This document shows, in pieces, positions 18,401 through 26,114 of a DNA stretch of 64,000 nucleotides; position 1 is the first letter of the stretch; each line of letters starts with the position of its first letter. The notes under the pieces are model-generated. The model was not told the origin of the DNA. It did not search any database and worked only from the letters and a program-made list of their open reading frames with translations. The stretch is from Rhodospirillales bacterium. Its GTDB lineage: Bacteria > Pseudomonadota > Alphaproteobacteria > Acetobacterales > Acetobacteraceae. The DNA lies in the NCBI GenBank assembly GCA_025352565.1, contig JANXTF010000010.1, positions 32,750 through 96,749 on the forward strand, given 5' to 3'. The position numbers and the translations under genes are program-made.

Positions 18401-18459
18401 GCCGCAGGGCATGCGCGGCAGGGGCAAGCGCGGCAGGGGCAAGCGCGGCAGGGGCAAGC
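18401..18459 (+). repeat. 15-bp tandem repeat between convergent genes
   Basis: Three identical units GCGGCAGGGGCAAGC at 18415-18429, 18430-18444 and 18445-18459, preceded by a degenerate 14-base unit (18401-18414). It begins 7 bases after the dehydrogenase stop and ends 1 base before the stop of the convergent DUF4214 gene. It is not inside a supported coding region. Confidence 0.85.
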
Positions 18460-18460
18460 G

Positions 18461-20065
18461 CTATCCGATGAACACCCAGCCGTCATGCGTGGCCGGCGCG
18501 GTGGCGAGGCGGTTCTCGGTGCTGTCGGAGAAGCTCAGCAGCACGCTTTCGCGGCTCGCGCCGTTGGCCAGGGCGTTCGAATAGAGCTGCGCGCCGGCCG
18601 CGTCAGGGGCGCGGTGCAGCACGTTGGCATAGAGTTGGCTCACGAAACCGGCCGTGGTGACCGGGCCGTAGGTGGCGGTGAACTCGGCCGAGGCGACGAA
18701 CCCACGGGCGATCTGCTCCGGCGTCGCACCATTGGACAGCGCGGTCGAGAACAAGGCGAGGCCCGCCGCGTCGGGGGCCCGGTTCAACGCCGCCTGATAG
18801 AGCCGGGCGGCCTCGCCATCGTTGCGGTCGCCCGCGACGGGCAGCAGAAGCTGTCGGTTCTCACGGCTGTCCGCGAGGCTCGCCAGCACGTCGCCGCGCG
18901 TGCCGCCGCTGTTGAGCAGGTTGACGAAGTTCTGGGCGCCGGCCGCGTCGGGCGCGCGATGGAGCACGTTCTGGTAGAGGCGGCTCACGAACCCCGCGTT
19001 GTCGGGCGTGCCGCTCGCGCGGATGAACTCGGGCGAGGTGGCGAAGCTTGCCGCGAGCGCCGAGATGGTGATGCCGCCGCTGGAGATTGCTGCTGTGAAC
19101 AGATCGAGGCCCGCCTGGTCGGGCGCGCGGTTGAATGCCGCCTGATACAGGCGCGTGACGATCTCGGCATTGCCGGTCGGGTCGATCTCGCCGATGCCGT
19201 CCGCGAAGGCCACGTGCTGGAGGCCGGCGACGATCTGGGTGCCGTCGCGGCCCGGCACGAGGTCCTGAACCACGGTCTGGCCGTCCGGCGTGGCGGCGAT
19301 GACGTACTGGGTGTGGTTGCCCGACAGCGCGATGTCCTGCGCGCCCAGCGCCGGCGAGGCGATGGCGCGGCCTGCGGCGCTGGTGGTGATGGCGCTGCCC
19401 GGCACCGCGAGCGTGACCGCGAACGCCTCGGCACCGCGATTGGATGGCCGCGCGGTGTTGACGATCAGGGCGGCGGTGGTGGCGCCCGCGGCGAAGCTGA
19501 CGCTGCCGCTCGGGTTGGCGAAGCTGTTGGCGGGCGCGGGCGCGCCATCGATGCCGGCGACGGTGTAGGCGAGCGTCACGGCCTGGCTGGTGTCGCCGGT
19601 GCGGGTGACGGTGAAGTTGTACGGCGTCGCGCCGAAGCCCGCCACCTTGGCCGCGTCGGCGGCCGCGATACTGAAGCTGGACGTGCCCGCACCGGCCGCG
19701 ACCGTGATGGGATCGTCGTTCAGGATCGTGTTGGTGACCTGGTAGCTCCGGAAGCTGGCGTGGAAGCCGATATCGGTCGGGATATCGAACTCCAGCACCG
19801 AGACCACGAAGCCGGCATTGGCGGCGGCGACCGTGTCGCCCGCCACGAATACGGCGATGTTGGCGACCTGGCCGACATTCAGGCTGAGATTGCCGGTCGG
19901 GAACACCCCGCCGACGAAGTTCGCGGCGGTGGCGGGATTGGCACCCGTGCCGGACACCGACCAGTTGACGTTTCCGTTTTTGCCGGTCTTGACGATGGTG
20001 AAGTCGAACTCGGTGGTGCCCGAATTGCCCTCCAGCCTGGCGGTCTGCGACGCGGTGATGGTCAT
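18461..20065 (-). CDS. DUF4214 repeat protein with Calx-beta-like N-terminus
   Basis: 534 residues. The N-terminal ~240 residues are rich in beta-type segments with Gly, Thr and Asn (TEFDFTIVKTGKNGNVNWSV, YNFTVTRTGDTSQAVTLAYT), resembling Calx-beta modules of surface proteins. Four DUF4214 units follow at about 298, 353, 408 and 467, each with RLYQ-x-(A/V)-(F/L)-x-RAPD-x-AG. Such proteins are often secreted through type I systems without an N-terminal signal peptide; none is seen here. No secretion genes adjoin it. The role is unknown, probably extracellular or S-layer-like. Confidence 0.75.
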   Translation of the reverse strand: MTITASQTARLEGNSGTTEFDFTIVKTGKNGNVNWSVSGTGANPATAANFVGGVFPTGNLSLNVGQVANIAVFVAGDTVAAANAGFVVSVLEFDIPTDIGFHASFRSYQVTNTILNDDPITVAAGAGTSSFSIAAADAAKVAGFGATPYNFTVTRTGDTSQAVTLAYTVAGIDGAPAPANSFANPSGSVSFAAGATTAALIVNTARPSNRGAEAFAVTLAVPGSAITTSAAGRAIASPALGAQDIALSGNHTQYVIAATPDGQTVVQDLVPGRDGTQIVAGLQHVAFADGIGEIDPTGNAEIVTRLYQAAFNRAPDQAGLDLFTAAISSGGITISALAASFATSPEFIRASGTPDNAGFVSRLYQNVLHRAPDAAGAQNFVNLLNSGGTRGDVLASLADSRENRQLLLPVAGDRNDGEAARLYQAALNRAPDAAGLALFSTALSNGATPEQIARGFVASAEFTATYGPVTTAGFVSQLYANVLHRAPDAAGAQLYSNALANGASRESVLLSFSDSTENRLATAPATHDGWVFIG

Positions 20066-20198
20066 GCGCGGCTCTCACTCCGGTGATCCGTCACCATAGG
20101 CAATCGCACGGTCGAAGGTCATCAGGAAACCGCCGAGGCAGACAACCTGCCGCCCCGATGTTACACGCGCGCATGCTCCTTTCGCCCCACCGCCGCTG

Positions 20199-21965
20199 AT
20201 GTGCGGCATCGCCGGCATCATCGCCGCCCCGAATGCGCCTCCCCCCCGTCCTGACCAGCTCGCGGCGCTCGCGCGGGCGCTGGCGCATCGGGGGCCTGAC
20301 AGCAGCGGGCATCATGTGGTCGGGCGGGTGGCATTGGTGCACAACCGGCTCGCCATCATCGACGTGGCCGGCGGCGATCAGCCGCTGTTCGCGGCCTCGG
20401 CGGCGCTGGTGGGCAACGGGGAGATCTACAATTACCGCGAATTATATGCCGAACTGCCCGGCGTGCGCTTCGCCACCGGCAGCGATAACGAACCGCCGCT
20501 GCATCTGTGGCTACGCGACGGTGCGAGGTTCGCCGAGCATCTGCGTGGCATGTATGCGATCGCGATCCACGAGCGCGCCGACCGCACCGTGACGCTGGCG
20601 CGCGACCCGTTCGGCATCAAGCCGCTGTACGTGTGCGCCACGCCGTCGGGGCTCGCTTTCGCATCGGAGGCACAGGCGCTGCTTGCGGCGGGGCTGGCGC
20701 CGCGCAAGCTGCGCGCCGCCGCGCGGGACGAGTTGCTCCAGGTGCAGTTCACCTCGGGCGCCGAGACCATCTTCGAAGGCATCCAGCGCGTGCTGCCCGG
20801 TGAGACGCTGACCTGTGCGGATGGCCGCGTGCTGGAGCGGTCGCGCATCGCGGCCCTGCCCGAAGGCGGGCCGGAGGAGATCGGCGAGGACGCGGCGCTG
20901 GCGCGGCTCGATCGGGCGCTCACCGAAAGTGTCGATTTTCATCAGCGCAGCGACGTGCCCTACGGCATGTTCCTCTCGGGCGGCGTGGACAGCGCCGTGC
21001 TGCTGACCCAGATGGCGCGGCTGAACGCTTCGCCGGTGCTGGCCTACACGGCCGGCTTCGCGGGGCCGGCCGTGGCCGACGAGCGCGGCCAGGCCGCGCG
21101 CGTGGCCCATGCGCTCGGCGCGCGGCACGAGACCATCGAGGTGACGGCCGCGATGATGTGGGAGCATCTGCCCGAGATCGTCGCCTGCATGGACGACCCG
21201 GCGGCCGATTTCGCCATCATCCCCACCTGGTTTCTGGCCCGCCGCGCGCGGATCGACGTGAAGGTGGTGCTGTCCGGCGAGGGCGGCGACGAGATGTTCG
21301 CCGGCTACGGGCGCTATCGCGCCGCCATGCGGCCATGGTGGCTGGGTGGGCGGGTGATGCGCGGGCGCGGCAATTTCGACCGGCTGGATGTGCTCCGCGC
21401 GCGGCCGCCCGGCTGGCGCGACGGCATCGCCGCCGCCGAGGCGCGCGCCGCCATGCCGGGCCGCTCGCGGCTGCAGATCGCCCAGGCGACCGACATCGCG
21501 GACTGGCTGCCGCACGATCTGCTGCTGAAGATCGACCGCTGCCTGATGGCCCATGCGGTCGAGGGCCGCACGCCGTTCCTCGACAAAGGCGTGGCGGCGG
21601 CCGCGTTCCGGCTGCCGGACGGCCTCAAGGTCCGCGGCGGCCAGGGCAAATATCTGCTGCGGCGCTGGCTGGAGCGCAATTGCCCGGCGGCCGAGCCGTT
21701 CGCGCGCAAGCAGGGCTTCACCGTGCCGGTGGGCGCCTGGATCGCCGAGCGGGGCGCCCGACTGGGTCCGCTGGTGGCGGCGCAGCCGGGGGTGGCGGAG
21801 ATCGCCGATCCGGCGCGGGTGGCGGCGCTGTTCCGCGCGGCGGGGCATCACCGGCGAAACGGCTTCGGCGCCTGGGTGTTGTTGTTCTACGCCCTGTGGC
21901 ATCGCACCCACATCATGGGGCTGGCCCCCGAGGGCGACGTGTTTGCAACGCTGTCCGCGCGCTGA
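20199..21965 (+). CDS. asnB: Asparagine synthetase, glutamine-hydrolysing
   Basis: 588 residues. The N-terminal Ntn glutaminase begins MCGIAGIIA with the Cys nucleophile intact (unlike the GlmS-like protein at 849) and has HRGPDSSGHH, NRLAIID and GNGEIYNYREL. The synthetase domain has the PP-loop SGGVDSAVLL at about residue 260 and SGEGGDEMFAGYGRY. It makes asparagine from aspartate, ATP and glutamine; related enzymes amidate cell-wall or secondary metabolites, so a special role is possible. No Shine-Dalgarno is visible, but the start is fixed by the required Met-Cys-Gly. pyrC follows after 14 bases. Confidence 0.88.
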   Translation: MCGIAGIIAAPNAPPPRPDQLAALARALAHRGPDSSGHHVVGRVALVHNRLAIIDVAGGDQPLFAASAALVGNGEIYNYRELYAELPGVRFATGSDNEPPLHLWLRDGARFAEHLRGMYAIAIHERADRTVTLARDPFGIKPLYVCATPSGLAFASEAQALLAAGLAPRKLRAAARDELLQVQFTSGAETIFEGIQRVLPGETLTCADGRVLERSRIAALPEGGPEEIGEDAALARLDRALTESVDFHQRSDVPYGMFLSGGVDSAVLLTQMARLNASPVLAYTAGFAGPAVADERGQAARVAHALGARHETIEVTAAMMWEHLPEIVACMDDPAADFAIIPTWFLARRARIDVKVVLSGEGGDEMFAGYGRYRAAMRPWWLGGRVMRGRGNFDRLDVLRARPPGWRDGIAAAEARAAMPGRSRLQIAQATDIADWLPHDLLLKIDRCLMAHAVEGRTPFLDKGVAAAAFRLPDGLKVRGGQGKYLLRRWLERNCPAAEPFARKQGFTVPVGAWIAERGARLGPLVAAQPGVAEIADPARVAALFRAAGHHRRNGFGAWVLLFYALWHRTHIMGLAPEGDVFATLSAR

Positions 21966-21979
21966 GGAGAGATATTGGT

Positions 21980-23299
21980 ATGCCGCATTACGATCTGCTG
22001 ATCCGGGGTGGCGACATCGTGCTGCCCTGGGGGATCGAGCGGCTGGACGTGGCCGCGCGCGACGGGCGGATCGCGGCGATCGGCGTGGGCGCGGACGCGA
22101 CCGCCGGGCAGGTGTTCGACGCGGCCGGCCTGCATGTGCTGCCCGGATTGATCGACCCGCATGTCCATCTGCGCGACCCTGGCGACCCCGCGATCGAGAG
22201 CATACCCACAGGCACCCGGGCCGCCGTGCTGGGCGGGCTGTGCGCGGTGTTCGATATGCCGAACACCGATCCGGCGATCGCCGACACGACCCGGCTGGAA
22301 TGGAAGCGCGAATATGTGGAGCGCGTCGCGTGGTGCGACATGGGGCTGTATGTCGCGGGCACCAAAGGCAACATCCCCGCTTTGGCCGATCTGGAGCTGG
22401 AGCGCGGCGTCTGCGCGATCAAGATCTTCGCGGGAAGCTCCACCTCGTCGCTGCTGATCGAGGATGACGAGCATCTCGGCCGCGCCATGCGGGCGGGGCG
22501 GCGGCGGATCGCCTATCACAGCGAGGACGAATACCGGCTGATCGCGCGCAAGCCGATGTTCAAGCTGGGCGACCCGTATGCCAGCCACATGGAGTGGCGC
22601 GACGAGGAATGCGCCTTCCTCGGCACTCGTCGCCTGATGGCGCTGGCCCGGCGCACCGGCCGGCCGGCGCATATCCTGCACGTCTCGACCGCGCAGGAAC
22701 TGGATTACCTGAAGGACTTCCGCGATCTCGCGACCGCGGAAGTGCTGGTGAACCACCTGACGCAATGGGCGCCCGACGTGTACGAGAAGCTCGGCGGCTT
22801 CGGGGTGATGAACCCGCCGATCCGGGGACGCCGGCACTATGAGGCCGCCTGGGCGGCGGTGCGCGACGGCACGGTGGACACGATCGGCTCGGACCACGCC
22901 CCGCATGCCCGCGCCGACAAGCTGAAGCCGTGGCCGGATTGCCCGGCCGGCCTGCCCGGCGTGCAGACGCTGGTGCCGCTGATGCTCGACCATGTGAACG
23001 CGGGCCGGCTCAGCCTGGGGCGGATGGTGGACCTGATGTGCGCGGGCCCGGCACGGGTGTACGGCGCGGTCGGCAAGGGGCGGATCGCCGCCGGGTACGA
23101 CGCGGATTTCACCCTGGTGGACATGAAGCACCGCCGTCGCATCGAGGATCGCTGGATCGCGACCCCCGCGGGCTGGACGCCGTTCGATGGCGTGGAGGTC
23201 ACCGGCTGGCCGATGGCCACCATCATCCGCGGGCATGTCGCGATGCGCGACGACGAGGTGTTGGGCGCACCGCAAGGAAGGCTGGTACGGTTCGGCTAG
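21980..23299 (+). CDS. pyrC: Dihydroorotase, class I type
   Basis: 439 residues, cyclic amidohydrolase of pyrimidine synthesis. Metal motif HVHLRDPG near residue 60, FDMPNTDPAI, a carbamylated-Lys candidate in AIKIFAGSS, HILHVSTAQE and the catalytic Asp in GSDHAPH. The ATG at 21980 has GAGGAGA in front. Dihydroorotases and allantoinases/hydantoinases are close; MPNTDP and GSDHAPH favour dihydroorotase. pyrB is not adjacent. Confidence 0.82.
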   Translation: MPHYDLLIRGGDIVLPWGIERLDVAARDGRIAAIGVGADATAGQVFDAAGLHVLPGLIDPHVHLRDPGDPAIESIPTGTRAAVLGGLCAVFDMPNTDPAIADTTRLEWKREYVERVAWCDMGLYVAGTKGNIPALADLELERGVCAIKIFAGSSTSSLLIEDDEHLGRAMRAGRRRIAYHSEDEYRLIARKPMFKLGDPYASHMEWRDEECAFLGTRRLMALARRTGRPAHILHVSTAQELDYLKDFRDLATAEVLVNHLTQWAPDVYEKLGGFGVMNPPIRGRRHYEAAWAAVRDGTVDTIGSDHAPHARADKLKPWPDCPAGLPGVQTLVPLMLDHVNAGRLSLGRMVDLMCAGPARVYGAVGKGRIAAGYDADFTLVDMKHRRRIEDRWIATPAGWTPFDGVEVTGWPMATIIRGHVAMRDDEVLGAPQGRLVRFG

Positions 23300-23339
23300 A
23301 AATTGTTCCACGCTGGAAATTTGTATGTTGTGGAATTTC
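23299..23339 (+). promoter_or_regulatory. Cluster of GAAATT half-sites upstream of cysH
   Basis: GAAATT occurs at 23299-23304 and 23316-23321, and inverted as AATTTC at 23334-23339. A short palindrome TTCCA-CGC-TGGAA lies at 23306-23318. The region overlaps the pyrC stop and precedes the likely cysH start. Such spaced inverted half-sites suit a LysR or Rrf2-type regulator of sulfur assimilation, but that is inference. Confidence 0.35.
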
Positions 23340-23359
23340 ACGGCTGATAATACGTTGCG

Positions 23360-24196
23360 GTGGCGCTGTTTACGATTAAACCCACTGGAACGCAGTTGTT
23401 TGACAATTCCGCCACTCTGACGATCCTCGCCGCCGGACTCAACGCGGCGGCGTTTGCCATGACCGACATCGCCGCCCGACTGGCGCTGGTGCGCGATCTC
23501 GTGCCCGGCCGGCTGTGTCTGACCACCAGCTTCGGCATCGAGGACCAGTTGCTCACCTGCGTTGCCGCCGAACTGAGCGGCGGCGTAGAGCTGGGAGATG
23601 GCGTAGAGATAGTAACGCTCGACACCGGGCGGCTATTCCCGGAAATCCACGATGTGTGGCGTCTGACGGAACGGCATCTCGGCATCACCATCGCGGCGCT
23701 GTCGCCCCCGGCTGCCTCGGTTGCGGCGCTGGTCGCACGCGATGGCAACGACGGCTTCACCGCCTCGGTCGCCAATCGCCGGGCCTGCTGCCATGTCCGC
23801 AAGCTCGAACCGCTCGCGCGCGCGCTCAGCGGGGTGGCGGCTTGGATCACCGGCCTGCGCGGCGAGCAGTCGCCCGACCGCGAGGGCGTGCCGTTCGCGG
23901 AAGTGGACGCGGCGCGCGGCCTGCTCAAGATCAACCCGCTGTTCGACTGGAGCCGCGCCTCCGTGCTGGCCGAACTGGGCGCGCGGGCCATGCCGGTCAG
24001 CGCGCTGGAGGGTCGCGGGTATCGCTCGGTCGGTTGCGCGCCCTGCACCCGCGCCGTCCGTCCCGACGAGCCGGAACGCGCCGGGCGCTGGTGGTGGGAG
24101 GAATTGGGCGCGGCGAAGGAATGCGGCCTGCACCCCCCGGCAGCGTTCACCACGCCCACCATGGCCGCGTCCGGTTCGCCTCCTGCGCCGGTGTGA
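23360..24196 (+). CDS. cysH: Adenosine 5'-phosphosulfate reductase (CysH family, [4Fe-4S])
   Basis: 278 residues from a GTG start. It reduces activated sulfate to sulfite. PP-loop region LTTSFGIEDQLLT and VTLDTGRLFPE are present. The four Cys of the [4Fe-4S] APS-reductase type are there as RRACCHVRK and GCAPCTRAV, and the catalytic Cys in KECGLH near the C-terminus. The start is uncertain: GTG 23360, TTG 23396 and ATG 23459 are in frame. Similarity to other CysH proteins seems to extend upstream of 23459, so one of the first two is preferred. No cysDN neighbours are present. Confidence 0.85.
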   Translation: MALFTIKPTGTQLFDNSATLTILAAGLNAAAFAMTDIAARLALVRDLVPGRLCLTTSFGIEDQLLTCVAAELSGGVELGDGVEIVTLDTGRLFPEIHDVWRLTERHLGITIAALSPPAASVAALVARDGNDGFTASVANRRACCHVRKLEPLARALSGVAAWITGLRGEQSPDREGVPFAEVDAARGLLKINPLFDWSRASVLAELGARAMPVSALEGRGYRSVGCAPCTRAVRPDEPERAGRWWWEELGAAKECGLHPPAAFTTPTMAASGSPPAPV

Positions 24197-24422
24197 GCGT
24201 CAGCGGACCATCCGCGACGCCGCGCGGATGGTCCGCGAGCGCGGCCGGGTTCGCCCAACAATCCACATTTGCCAGGCTTCGCGTGCAGAAAGGCGGCGTT
24301 TCGGGCAGGAGACGCCCGGCATCGGCGGCGGCGAAGCCCTCATCCGGGCCGATCCAAAGTCCGCACGCCCCGAACAGCAGGGGCACGAACAGTAGAGCCT
24401 TGAAGGCGAGGGTCCGGTGCAT
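24147..24422 (-). CDS. Small lipoprotein, function unknown
   Basis: 91 residues. It begins with a hydrophobic signal ending in a lipobox-like LFGACG (Cys at residue 20), then PPFCTRSLANVDCWANP, a two-Cys pattern seen in small alphaproteobacterial lipoproteins, and a short tail. Its 3' end overlaps the end of cysH by 50 bases, tail to tail. The lipobox and the FCxRSLxxxDC pattern argue that it is a real gene rather than a shadow frame. Confidence 0.65.
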   Translation of the reverse strand: MHRTLAFKALLFVPLLFGACGLWIGPDEGFAAADAGRLLPETPPFCTRSLANVDCWANPAALADHPRGVADGPLTLTPAQEANRTRPWWAW

Positions 24423-24740
24423 GGCGCCAGCCTAACGCGCCGTGGTGAACGAACCCTTACCGCGCATGACGACGTGTCGCAGGAGCTTCAGCTAGCCGCG
24501 GCGCCGCATCTGACCGGATCTGAAGATACGCGCGTTCTTACCTGCTCATGGCAGCGCGCCCATAGCTTCATAATACCTGGACGCGGAGGGATTGACTCTC
24601 GCCCACCGGGGTGGGGGGCGGCGGTGGGTTGATATCAACGCGGACTGGTATAGCACGGCAGGTGCGGATTCAAGCCCGGCGCAGACGGTATTCCTAGAGA
24701 TCAGTTGAGGCGGCTCCTTGTCCTAGGCTTTAATACCTCG
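24423..24740. other. 318-base region without a recognised gene
   Basis: No coding region, tRNA or repeat family is recognised. It holds two palindromes: CCCACC-GG-GGTGGG at 24602-24615 and the perfect GTTGATATCAAC at 24628-24639. It probably contains the divergent promoters of the lipoprotein (minus) and the 216-residue protein (plus). A TATAGC-like -10 at about 24650 has no convincing -35. Confidence 0.5.
24628..24639. promoter_or_regulatory. Perfect 12-bp palindrome, candidate operator
   Basis: GTTGATATCAAC is its own reverse complement and lies about 100 bases before the ATG at 24741. Its AT-rich centre in a GC-rich region suggests a binding site. The regulator is unknown. Confidence 0.3.
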
Positions 24741-25391
24741 ATGTCCCGCCGGGTCCCCACTGCCGAAGCCGTCACGCTGTTCAGCCGGATCATCGACGAG
24801 ATGGGCCGGTTGATGGGCAACCGCTTTCGCCGGGAGCGCGCCGCCTATCCCCTCATGACGCTGATCTGGCTGCGGCTGACGAGGCTGCGCGGTCGGTTCG
24901 TTCTCCTGGCGGCGCGGGCGCAGGCGGGCACCCTGCCGATGCGGCGGGCGCGGGCGAGACGCCAGCCCGGCAACGAGGCGACGGTGGAAAGCAAGCGGGT
25001 GCCGGCCCAATTGCCGCGCGGCTTCGCATGGCTGGCCCACCTGGTGCCGGGTGCCGGCGGGTGTGGGGAAATGATCGTGGACATGATCCTCAACCATCCG
25101 GAGATGCGGGCGCTGCTGCGGGCCGCACCCCAGGCGGGACGCATCCTGCGGCCGCTGCTGCACATGACCGGGGCCGATCCGATGCCGGAGATCGTCCGGC
25201 TGCCGAAACCCCGCCGCCGGGTGAGCCGGGCGGCGCGGGCCAAGGCGAGGGCGAAGGCCAGCGCCAGGGCCAAGGCGCGGGCCATGCGGGAGGCTTACGA
25301 GAACCGGCCCGCGCGGTTCCGCCCGCTGATCCCCGAGCGCCCCGGCGCCCGCCGGGCGAACCGCCTCACGCGAGATGGGCCCGGTGGATGA
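24741..25391 (+). CDS. Conserved-looking hypothetical protein with basic low-complexity segment
   Basis: 216 residues starting MSRRVPTAEAVTLFSRIIDE. The N-terminal ~50 residues look like an amphipathic helix region followed by a Leu-rich segment (LMTLIWLRLTRLRGRFVLLA). Residues ~160-190 are a run of RAKARAKASARAKARA repeats. No known domain is recognised. It overlaps the possible long form of the next gene by ATGA, which suggests joint transcription with the TPR protein, bamB and der. Confidence 0.55.
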   Translation: MSRRVPTAEAVTLFSRIIDEMGRLMGNRFRRERAAYPLMTLIWLRLTRLRGRFVLLAARAQAGTLPMRRARARRQPGNEATVESKRVPAQLPRGFAWLAHLVPGAGGCGEMIVDMILNHPEMRALLRAAPQAGRILRPLLHMTGADPMPEIVRLPKPRRRVSRAARAKARAKASARAKARAMREAYENRPARFRPLIPERPGARRANRLTRDGPGG

Positions 25392-25459
25392 GCGCACTCG
25401 TTTGCTCCGAACCCGACCCGCCGCTATGGTTCGCCGCTCCAAGTTCAAGGGTTCCCCGG

Positions 25460-26110
25460 TTGCCTGACATTTTCGACGAGGTCGAGGAAGACCTCCGCGC
25501 CGACCGCGCGCGGCGGCTGTTGCGGCGCTATGGCGGCCTGATGGTCGCCGCCGTGCTCGTGGTGATCGTCGGCGTGGCGGCGAGCCAGGCGTGGCGAGGC
25601 TGGCGCGCGCGCGACGCGGCGCGCGTGGCCACCGACTATATCGCCGCCATGACCATCGCCGACGGCGCCGAGGCCGGCCGCCAGGGGGCGGCACCGGGCT
25701 TCGCGAAAGTCGCGGGCGAGAGCAGCGCCGGCTATGCCACGCTGGCCCGCCTGCGCCTCGCGGCCCTGAAGGCCGATTCCGGGGACCTGCCCGGCGCGCT
25801 GGCGCTGTGGGACCAGGTGGCGCGCGACGACGCGGCCGATCGGATGTTGCGCGATCTGGCCAGCCTGCGCTGGGCGATGCACCAGATCGACAAGGGCGAC
25901 CCGGCTGCCGTCGCGGCGCGGCTGCGGCCGCTGCTGGTGCCGGAGAATCCATGGCATTCATTGGCCCAGGAAGGCGAGGCGCTGCTCGCGCTGCGCCAGG
26001 GCGACGAGGCCGGCGCCCGCGACTTCCTGAAGCGGCTCGCGGCTGACGCGACCGCGCCCGATGGCGTGCGGGGCCGCGCCAACGGACTTCTCTCGCGTTT
26101 GGGTGGATAG
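25460..26110 (+). CDS. Membrane-anchored tetratricopeptide-like protein (YfgM-like)
   Basis: 216 residues from a TTG start that has AAGGG 8 bases upstream. The N-terminus then reads (M)PDIFDEVEEDLRADRARR, the usual start of this family in alphaproteobacteria, followed by one membrane segment (about residues 24-44, LMVAAVLVVIVGVAASQAW) and a periplasmic helical TPR-like domain. An ATG at 25388 would add 24 unconserved residues. YfgM-type proteins act with periplasmic chaperones at the Sec translocon. bamB follows 4 bases later, the usual order in this lineage. Confidence 0.8.
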   Translation: MPDIFDEVEEDLRADRARRLLRRYGGLMVAAVLVVIVGVAASQAWRGWRARDAARVATDYIAAMTIADGAEAGRQGAAPGFAKVAGESSAGYATLARLRLAALKADSGDLPGALALWDQVARDDAADRMLRDLASLRWAMHQIDKGDPAAVAARLRPLLVPENPWHSLAQEGEALLALRQGDEAGARDFLKRLAADATAPDGVRGRANGLLSRLGG

Positions 26111-26114
26111 ACCG

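Noticed and set aside
18401..18459. Possible CRISPR array
   Set aside because: Repeat units are 15 bp and directly adjacent with no unique spacers, and there are no cas genes.
18485..20086. Plus-strand open frame of 533 residues opposite the DUF4214 gene
   Set aside because: The minus strand shows four clear DUF4214 repeats; the plus-strand protein is an Arg/Gly/Val-rich shadow.
24655..24690. tRNA-like T-arm (GCGGATTCAAGCCCG)
   Set aside because: No acceptor or anticodon stems can be built around it and there is no CCA-compatible end.
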